In this document: in pieces, positions 7,071 through 10,554 of the stretch | Position numbering within the stretch: the first letter of the stretch is position 1 | Layout: each line of letters starts with the position of its first letter | DNA from: JAEZFI01 sp044508215 | GTDB lineage: Bacteria > Actinomycetota > Acidimicrobiia > Acidimicrobiales > Microtrichaceae | DNA length: 10,554 bases | Assembly: GCA_044508215.1 (NCBI GenBank) | Contig: JBIQID010000111.1 | Coordinates: forward strand, 1-10,554 | Direction of reading: 5' to 3' | Translations under genes and position numbers: made by a program | Notes under the pieces: model-generated | Databases searched by the model: none | Told to the model about the DNA's origin: nothing | The model's input: only the letters and a program-made list of their open reading frames with translations

Positions 7071-7100
7071 TTGCCCCATCGCTGCGCGGGCCTCTACGTT
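7071..7100 (+). promoter_or_regulatory. Candidate rpmH promoter
   Basis: TTGCCC at 7071-7076 and TACGTT at 7095-7100 are separated by 18 bp, 4/6 and 3/6 matches to the sigma-70-type consensus and reasonable for a high-GC actinobacterium. Transcription would start near 7107 and leave a leader of about 140 nt before rpmH. The rest of the cluster, rnpA-yidD-yidC, has no room for other promoters in its junctions, so one upstream promoter is expected. Confidence 0.35.
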
Positions 7101-7194
7101 GTGGTGCAGGTGCGCCCGTACCGGAGCCCGTAGCGAGTCGGGTCACATGCAGAAGGGCGTCCCAGTCGGTGGGGCGTCGACCACCCACGGTCAC

Positions 7195-7211
7195 CACCGG
7201 ATCATCCGGTG
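7195..7211 (+). other. Perfect hairpin in the presumed rpmH leader
   Basis: CACCGGA (7195-7201), loop TCA, TCCGGTG (7205-7211) is a perfect 7-bp stem with a 3-nt loop, 37 nt upstream of the rpmH start and outside its ribosome-binding site. No T-run follows, so it is not a standard terminator. It may stabilise the leader or bind a regulator; no function can be assigned. Confidence 0.4.
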
Positions 7212-7248
7212 CCCCCGAGCCCGACCTCACCGCAGCAGGAGATCTCAG

Positions 7249-7383
7249 ATGAAGCGGACCTTCCAGCCCAACAACCGGCGCCGCGCGAAGAAGCACGGCT
7301 TCCGCCACCGGATGGCCGATCGTGCCGGCCGGCGGATCATCCGCGCTCGCCGGGCGAAGGGCCGTCACCGCCTCAGCGCCTGA
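7249..7383 (+). CDS. rpmH: 50S ribosomal protein L34
   Basis: Small, very basic protein of the large ribosomal subunit, 44 aa, the usual length. The sequence MKRTFQPNNRRRAKKHGFRH followed by RMADRAGRRIIRARRAKGRH matches the family along its whole length. The ATG at 7249 has a clean AGGAG (7237-7241) 7 nt upstream. It is the first gene of the rightward cluster and lies 9 nt before rnpA, as in most bacteria. It faces away from dnaA, the common rpmH/dnaA divergent arrangement. Confidence 0.99.
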   Translation: MKRTFQPNNRRRAKKHGFRHRMADRAGRRIIRARRAKGRHRLSA

Positions 7384-7392
7384 CGTCGGTGC

Positions 7393-7716
7393 GTGCTGCT
7401 CCCCATCTCGCGGCGTGACGACTTCCAGCGCCTGCACCGCCACGGCGACGTCGTACGAGCGGGCCCGCTGCGCGTCCGACACCTGGCCGAGCCCGGCTCC
7501 GGTGTGCGCGTGGCGTTTGCCGCGCGCCGGAGCGTGGGGACAGCAGTGCGGCGCAACCGCCTCCGCCGGCAGGCCAAGGCGGTGATCCGGGAGATGGCAT
7601 CGAAGGGCGAGCTGGCCGAAGGGTGGTACCTCGTGACGTTCGGTGATGGTTCAGCGGATCTCGACTGGTCTCGTCTGCGGGACCTGCTCCGCCGATGCCT
7701 GAGCCCGACGCCATGA
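7393..7716 (+). CDS. rnpA: Ribonuclease P protein component
   Basis: Protein subunit of RNase P (107 aa), which helps the catalytic RNA bind precursor tRNA and trim its 5' end. The opening is LPISRRDDFQRLHRHG, as in the family, and the signature is the basic stretch VGTAVRRNRLRRQAKAVIRE at 48-67, containing the RNR motif that binds RNA. The start is GTG at 7393, 9 nt after the rpmH stop, with no strong ribosome-binding site, so translation is probably coupled to rpmH. Its stop overlaps the yidD start as ATGA. Confidence 0.97.
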   Translation: MLLPISRRDDFQRLHRHGDVVRAGPLRVRHLAEPGSGVRVAFAARRSVGTAVRRNRLRRQAKAVIREMASKGELAEGWYLVTFGDGSADLDWSRLRDLLRRCLSPTP

Positions 7717-8024
7717 GCGGCGACGCGCCGGCCGCTGGAGCGCAGCGATCGCGCCCGGTCCGGGCGCTGATGTGGTTCGTCCGGGCCTACCAGCACGCTG
7801 TCGCGGGGCGCCCGTCGCCCTGCCGCTACCAACCGACCTGCTCCGCGTACGCGCTGGAGGCCCTGGAGCAACACGGTTCCCTGCGGGGCAGCTGGTTGGC
7901 CCTGCGGAGGATCTCGAGGTGCCACCCCTGGGGTGGCCATGGATGGGACCCGGTCCCGCTGCCCGGTGAGCGGCGCGGCCTGCCCGATGCGCACGATGTG
8001 GCCCACAGCGGCCGGATGGGATGA
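7713..8024 (+). CDS. yidD: Membrane protein insertion efficiency factor YidD
   Basis: Small membrane-associated protein (103 aa) that assists YidC-dependent insertion in Escherichia coli. The family core covers residues 22-82: FVRAYQHAV, then CRYQPTCSAYALEAL at 37-51, the HG at 54-55 and RRISRCHPWGGHGWDPVP at 65-82. The three family cysteines C37, C43 and C70 are present. An amphipathic N-terminal segment is typical. The ATG at 7713 is chosen because it overlaps the rnpA stop (ATGA); an in-frame ATG at 7695 would add six residues. Its own stop overlaps the yidC start, again as ATGA, making a fully coupled rnpA-yidD-yidC chain. Confidence 0.96.
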   Translation: MSGDAPAAGAQRSRPVRALMWFVRAYQHAVAGRPSPCRYQPTCSAYALEALEQHGSLRGSWLALRRISRCHPWGGHGWDPVPLPGERRGLPDAHDVAHSGRMG

Positions 8025-9166
8025 CGATGTTCGCAGCCGCGTGGTACGAGGGCTTCTACCGGTTCGTCTCCGGGATCCTCGCCTGGTTCTACTCGCTGAT
8101 CCCGAACGTCGGCGTGGCCATCATCCTCCTCACGTTGATCGTGATGGTGGTCCTCACCCCCCTGACGTTGAAGAGCACCCGGTCGATGTTGCAGATGCAA
8201 CGGCTCGCGCCGGAGATGAAGCGCCTCCAGGAGCAGTACAAGGGCGATCGCGAGCAGCTCAACACGGAGATGATGCGGTTCTACAAGGAGAACCAGATCA
8301 ACCCGTTGAGCGGCTGCCTGCCGATGCTCGCCCAGGCGCCGGTCTTCATCGTGCTCTACCAGGTGCTCCGCGGCATCACCCGCCGTGGCTACGTCGGAAC
8401 CGAGCTCCTCGACCTGAAGGGCGGTCTGGGAGGCGGCGCCGGCCACGTCGTCGGACAGCTCGCCTCCGGCACCGACTTCACCCCGTGGCGCCTCATCGAC
8501 CAGCCGTTCCACCCGAACCACCTCGACGAGGGCACCCAGCTGTTCCAGGACCTCGCGCAGAAGGCGTCGACGCCGTTCCTCGGGATCGATCTGTCCCTCT
8601 CCCCCAGCGAGGCGCTGTCGTCGTTCGGGTTCGTCCGCACGATCCCGTTCTTCGTGCTGCTCATCCTGATGCTGCTGGGCCAGATGTACCAGAACCGTCA
8701 GATCCAGGGCCGCAACACGGGCGCGAACGTGAACCCGCAGCAGCAGGCGATCATGAAGTTCCTGCCGTTCATCCTGCCGGTGTTCAGCTTCGGGTTCCCC
8801 GCCGGCCTGTCGCTGTACTACTTCGCCCAGGGCCTCTGCCGGATCGCCACGCAGCACTACATCACCCACAAGTACTACGGCGAGAACGCCCCGGCGGTCG
8901 TCGACGCGAAGAGCCGAGAAGCCGTGCCCGAGGGCAAGGGTTCGAAGAGCTCGAAGAACGCACCTGCCAAGAAGGCCGTCCAACCCGAGCGCAAGCCCGG
9001 GACCTCGGCCAAGAGCCAGGCGGCGCACAAGAAGAAGCAGTCCGGCACGTCGGGCGGTGCCCGTAGTGCGAAGGGCGGATCGAGCGGCGGATCGCCGCGC
9101 CGATCCGGTCAGGCGCGGCGGTCGGGGGAGCCGCGCGGCAAGGGTTCCGGGCAGAAGCCGCGGTAG
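8021..9166 (+). CDS. yidC: Membrane protein insertase YidC/Oxa1
   Basis: Insertase (381 aa) that puts proteins into the cytoplasmic membrane alone or with SecYEG. It has a short N-terminus with no large periplasmic domain, as in Gram-positives. Membrane segments lie near 29-50, 98-118 (CLPMLAQAPVFIVLYQVLRG), 206-222 and 246-275 (FPAGLSLYYFAQGL). The cytoplasmic coiled region is 55-92 (MQRLAPEMKRLQEQYKGD). A loop at about 120-205 links segments two and three, and a Lys/Arg/Gly/Ser-rich tail spans 296-381, suited to ribosome contact. By alignment, the conserved groove arginine (R366 in E. coli, in VRGIMYPLT) is methionine here, M42 in VMVVLTPLT. The start at 8021 overlaps the yidD stop; ATG 8027 is possible. 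Confidence 0.97.
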   Translation: MTMFAAAWYEGFYRFVSGILAWFYSLIPNVGVAIILLTLIVMVVLTPLTLKSTRSMLQMQRLAPEMKRLQEQYKGDREQLNTEMMRFYKENQINPLSGCLPMLAQAPVFIVLYQVLRGITRRGYVGTELLDLKGGLGGGAGHVVGQLASGTDFTPWRLIDQPFHPNHLDEGTQLFQDLAQKASTPFLGIDLSLSPSEALSSFGFVRTIPFFVLLILMLLGQMYQNRQIQGRNTGANVNPQQQAIMKFLPFILPVFSFGFPAGLSLYYFAQGLCRIATQHYITHKYYGENAPAVVDAKSREAVPEGKGSKSSKNAPAKKAVQPERKPGTSAKSQAAHKKKQSGTSGGARSAKGGSSGGSPRRSGQARRSGEPRGKGSGQKPR

Positions 9167-9184
9167 GGCTCGGACCCATCACGC

Positions 9185-9203
9185 GAGCGGGACCGTCCCG
9201 CTC
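9185..9203 (+). other. GC-rich hairpin between yidC and jag
   Basis: GAGCGGGA (9185-9192), loop CCG, TCCCGCTC (9196-9203) is a perfect 8-bp stem, 18 nt past the yidC stop and 58 nt before jag. No T-run follows. It could act as a processing site, a partial terminator that lowers jag expression, or an mRNA stabiliser for the upstream genes. The structure is seen; the role is unknown. Confidence 0.45.
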
Positions 9204-9261
9204 CATGAGGTCGTGACGGCAGCTGGACCGCCGCACGGCAGAAGAGAGAAAGGACCACGCT

Positions 9262-10149
9262 GTGGAGTGGTTGGAGACGACTGCCAAGACGGTCGAGGAC
9301 GCGAAGGACTTCCTGCTCGATCAGCTCGGGGTGGACGAGGCCGAGGCCGAGTTCGAGATCCTCGAGGAGCCGAAGGCCGGGCTGTTCGGACGCCAGCGCG
9401 GCGTCGCTCGCGTCCGTGCCCGCATCGCGCCGAAGACGCCACGCCCGAAGGAGGAGCGTCGCCGGCGCCGTGGAGGATCGAAGCGCAAGGACGAGGGCAA
9501 GGCCGAGTCCGGCGGTGGCTCCCAGACCACGGCCGAGGCGGCCCCAGGCGACGAGCCCAAGCCGCAGCCCGCACGGGCCAAGGGCGGCCAGGACTCGAAC
9601 CGTGGTGGCGGTGGACGCAACCGCGGCGACGGCGCCGGTCGGCAGAGGAACGAGCGCCCCGAGCGCACGAGAGATGAGGCACCAGTGGATCCGGCACCTT
9701 TCATCGACCCGCTGGTCGGCTTCTACGAGGGCATCCTCCAGGCAGCCGGCCTCGAGGGGAGCGTCAGCGTCGACGTGACGGAGGAGAACGAGCTCGTCGC
9801 CTCGATCGAGGGTCAGCAGCTCGGATCGCTGATCGGCCCCGCCGGCGGCGTCATCGACGCCCTGCAGGACCTCGGCCGCACCTTCCTCCAGAAGGAGGCC
9901 AAGGGTGGCTCTGCGCCCCGCATGAAGCTCGACGTGGCCCGCTACCGGGAGCGGCGCCGGGAAGAGCTGACCAAGTTCGCCACCGACCTCGCACAGCAGG
10001 TCCGGGAGACCGGTGACGCCCGTGCGTTCGAGGTCATGGGGTCGGTCGACCGCAAGACCATCCACGACGCCGTCAACGAGGTCGAGGGCGTCCAGACCCT
10101 CTCCAAGGGCGAGGATCCGGATCGCTACGTGGTGATCGCACCCGCGTAG
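9262..10149 (+). CDS. jag: Jag/KhpB-family RNA-binding protein (Jag_N, KH, R3H)
   Basis: RNA-binding protein of 295 aa found next to yidC in many bacteria. In Streptococcus pneumoniae the homologue KhpB (EloR/Jag) pairs with KhpA and affects cell elongation. Residues 1-53 are the Jag_N domain (EWLETTAKTVEDAKDFLL, then GLFGRQRGVARVRARI). Residues 54-145 are a low-complexity Arg/Gly/Glu-rich linker, likely disordered. The KH domain is about 146-225, with LIGPAGGVIDALQDLGR at 190-206. The R3H domain is about 230-293, with RKTIH at 264-268 and EGVQTLSKGEDPDRYVVI at 275-292. The KH loop is GPAG rather than the usual basic GKRG type. The GTG at 9262 has AAAGGA about 7 nt upstream. A strong terminator follows. 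Confidence 0.95.
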   Translation: MEWLETTAKTVEDAKDFLLDQLGVDEAEAEFEILEEPKAGLFGRQRGVARVRARIAPKTPRPKEERRRRRGGSKRKDEGKAESGGGSQTTAEAAPGDEPKPQPARAKGGQDSNRGGGGRNRGDGAGRQRNERPERTRDEAPVDPAPFIDPLVGFYEGILQAAGLEGSVSVDVTEENELVASIEGQQLGSLIGPAGGVIDALQDLGRTFLQKEAKGGSAPRMKLDVARYRERRREELTKFATDLAQQVRETGDARAFEVMGSVDRKTIHDAVNEVEGVQTLSKGEDPDRYVVIAPA

Positions 10150-10164
10150 CGTTGTACTTCTGAC

Positions 10165-10237
10165 GGGCGGGGCCGGTACCTCGCCACTCGAGACTCGAAC
10201 CAAACGTCTCGGGCGGCGAGTACCGGCCCCGCCCTTT
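10165..10237 (+). terminator. Composite hairpin terminator after jag
   Basis: The left arm 10165-10185 pairs with 10215-10234: 14 bp (GGGCGGGGCCGGTA with TACCGGCCCCGCCC), a one-base bulge at C10179 or C10180, then 6 more bp. The 29-nt loop contains a second perfect stem, CGAGAC (10189-10194) with GTCTCG (10206-10211). A short TTT (10235-10237) follows. It starts 15 nt after the jag stop. The weak T-tract is common in high-GC actinobacteria. The near symmetry could allow termination from both sides. Confidence 0.8.
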
Positions 10238-10349
10238 CGCGTTCCCTAGCGCATCTCGGGCGCGAGGGCCCACGCTTCGCCGGGCTCCTCCCCCGCCCCG
10301 GGCCTGGTTCGTTCGCAATGCTCGTTGACGGCGGCGTTGCGGCCGTTTC

Positions 10350-10418
10350 GGGGGTCGAGGGGTTTGTAGGGGGGGGTTGTGCTGAGGGGGCGGGGGTGGC
10401 GGGGTGCGTCGGGTGGGG
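10350..10418 (+). other. G-rich block with predicted G-quadruplex motifs
   Basis: Plus-strand G-runs lie at 10350-10354, 10359-10362, 10369-10376, 10386-10390, 10392-10396, 10401-10404, 10411-10413 and 10415-10418. Two sets of four runs can fold with short loops: 10350-10390 (loops 4, 6, 9) and 10386-10413 (loops 1, 4, 6). The C-rich partner strand could form an i-motif. The block is between the jag terminator and parS. Folding in the cell is not shown. Confidence 0.55.
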
Positions 10419-10441
10419 AGTTAGGTGATGGGGCGCGGGTG

Positions 10442-10461
10442 GATGTTCCACGTGGAACATC
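10442..10461. promoter_or_regulatory. parS centromere site for ParB
   Basis: GATGTTCCACGTGGAACATC is a perfect 20-bp palindrome whose 16-bp core TGTTCCACGTGGAACA (10444-10459) differs from the canonical TGTTTCACGTGAAACA only by a symmetric T-to-C and A-to-G change; the same core is known as a parS form in Pseudomonas. ParB binds parS, slides as a CTP-dependent clamp and directs origin segregation with ParA. It lies about 5 kb from the presumed oriC, as expected, and points to parA/parB close by, outside the window. Confidence 0.93.
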
Positions 10462-10554
10462 ACCGTGAGGCTCGGTCGCTTGCGCTCCTGCTCTGCTGGT
10501 TGTGAGCCTTGGCGGTCAGAACAGGGGGCGTTTGGTGGGGCGGCCGGTGGGGCG

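Larger units (their letters stand above)
6835..7248. other. Divergent dnaA/rpmH intergenic control region
   Basis: A 414-nt non-coding gap between the dnaA and rpmH starts. From left to right it holds an inverted DnaA-box pair (6862-6882), GC-rich sequence with a small imperfect hairpin at 6965-6980, a tentative dnaA promoter overlapping a weak box GTTTCCACA (7003-7034), a candidate rpmH promoter (7071-7100) and a perfect hairpin in the presumed rpmH leader (7195-7211). The open frames crossing it show no recognisable protein. Confidence 0.7.
10150..10554. other. Non-coding region between jag and the next (unseen) genes
   Basis: These 405 nt hold no gene I can support. In order: the jag terminator (10165-10237), a GC-rich stretch, a G-rich block with quadruplex-type runs (10350-10418), a parS palindrome (10442-10461) and about 90 nt of unassigned sequence with more G-runs at 10524-10552. 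Open frames here are low-complexity Pro/Thr/Ala or Arg-rich. An ATG inside parS opens MFHVEH but reaches a stop after 20 codons. Confidence 0.65.

Noticed and set aside
6775..7383. Long frame ending in-frame with rpmH on the plus strand
   Set aside because: It overlaps the dnaA 5' end and control region, and L34 is complete from the ATG at 7249 with a good ribosome-binding site; the upstream part has no recognisable protein.
10125..10463. 112-codon minus-strand frame beginning MMFHVEH over the parS and terminator
   Set aside because: Low-complexity Pro/Thr/Ala sequence running through the G-rich block and into the end of jag; its start is simply the parS palindrome read on the other strand.
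1..10554. Mobile element, phage, defence or other novel gene system in the window
   Set aside because: All eleven genes belong to the conserved origin cluster in standard order; no transposase, integrase, tRNA-linked attachment site, terminal repeats or foreign-looking gene was seen.

Overview
The window is the replication-origin region of a high-GC actinobacterial chromosome. Eleven protein genes are visible. Six run on the minus strand in the conserved order dnaA, dnaN, recF, DciA-like (DUF721), gyrB, gyrA (gyrA is cut by the left edge). Five run on the plus strand in the order rpmH, rnpA, yidD, yidC, jag. High G+C, frequent GTG starts, DUF721 between recF and gyrB, and TTGTCCACA-type DnaA boxes all point to Actinomycetota. 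The protein flavour (for example the GyrB N-terminus) suggests class Acidimicrobiia, but that placement is inference.

Layout. 1-2250 holds gyrA (partial) and gyrB. 2251-2473 is a leader region with an evenly spaced row of DnaA boxes in front of gyrB. 2474-3900 holds the DUF721 gene and recF, which overlap by 4 nt. 3901-4041 is a spacer built largely of two near-identical 42-bp direct repeats. 4042-5145 is dnaN. 5146-5421 is the presumed oriC, with three good DnaA boxes, several weak ones and a possible DnaA-trio element. 5422-6834 is dnaA. 6835-7248 is a divergent control region with an inverted DnaA-box pair facing dnaA and a candidate rpmH promoter facing right. 7249-9166 is the tightly packed cluster rpmH-rnpA-yidD-yidC, followed by jag (9262-10149) and a strong composite hairpin terminator. 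10150-10554 has no convincing gene but carries G-rich quadruplex-type motifs and a perfect 20-bp palindrome that is a parS site for ParB.

How it fits together. DnaA binds the boxes at 5146-5421 to open the chromosome. DnaN is the sliding clamp, RecF works at gaps and stalled forks, the DUF721 protein is a candidate helicase loader, and gyrase relieves supercoils. From oriC the leftward fork runs co-directionally with dnaN through gyrA, and the rightward fork runs co-directionally with rpmH through jag. Only dnaA is transcribed against the fork. The right-hand cluster makes ribosomal protein L34, the RNase P protein and membrane-insertion factors YidD and YidC, plus the RNA-binding protein Jag. 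The parS site implies that parA/parB lie nearby, probably just past the right edge.

This is a classical locus and I see no new multi-gene system. The most unusual points are the helically spaced DnaA-box row ahead of gyrB, the loss of the conserved groove arginine in YidC, the altered KH loop in Jag, the recF-dnaN direct repeats, and the G-rich block beside parS.
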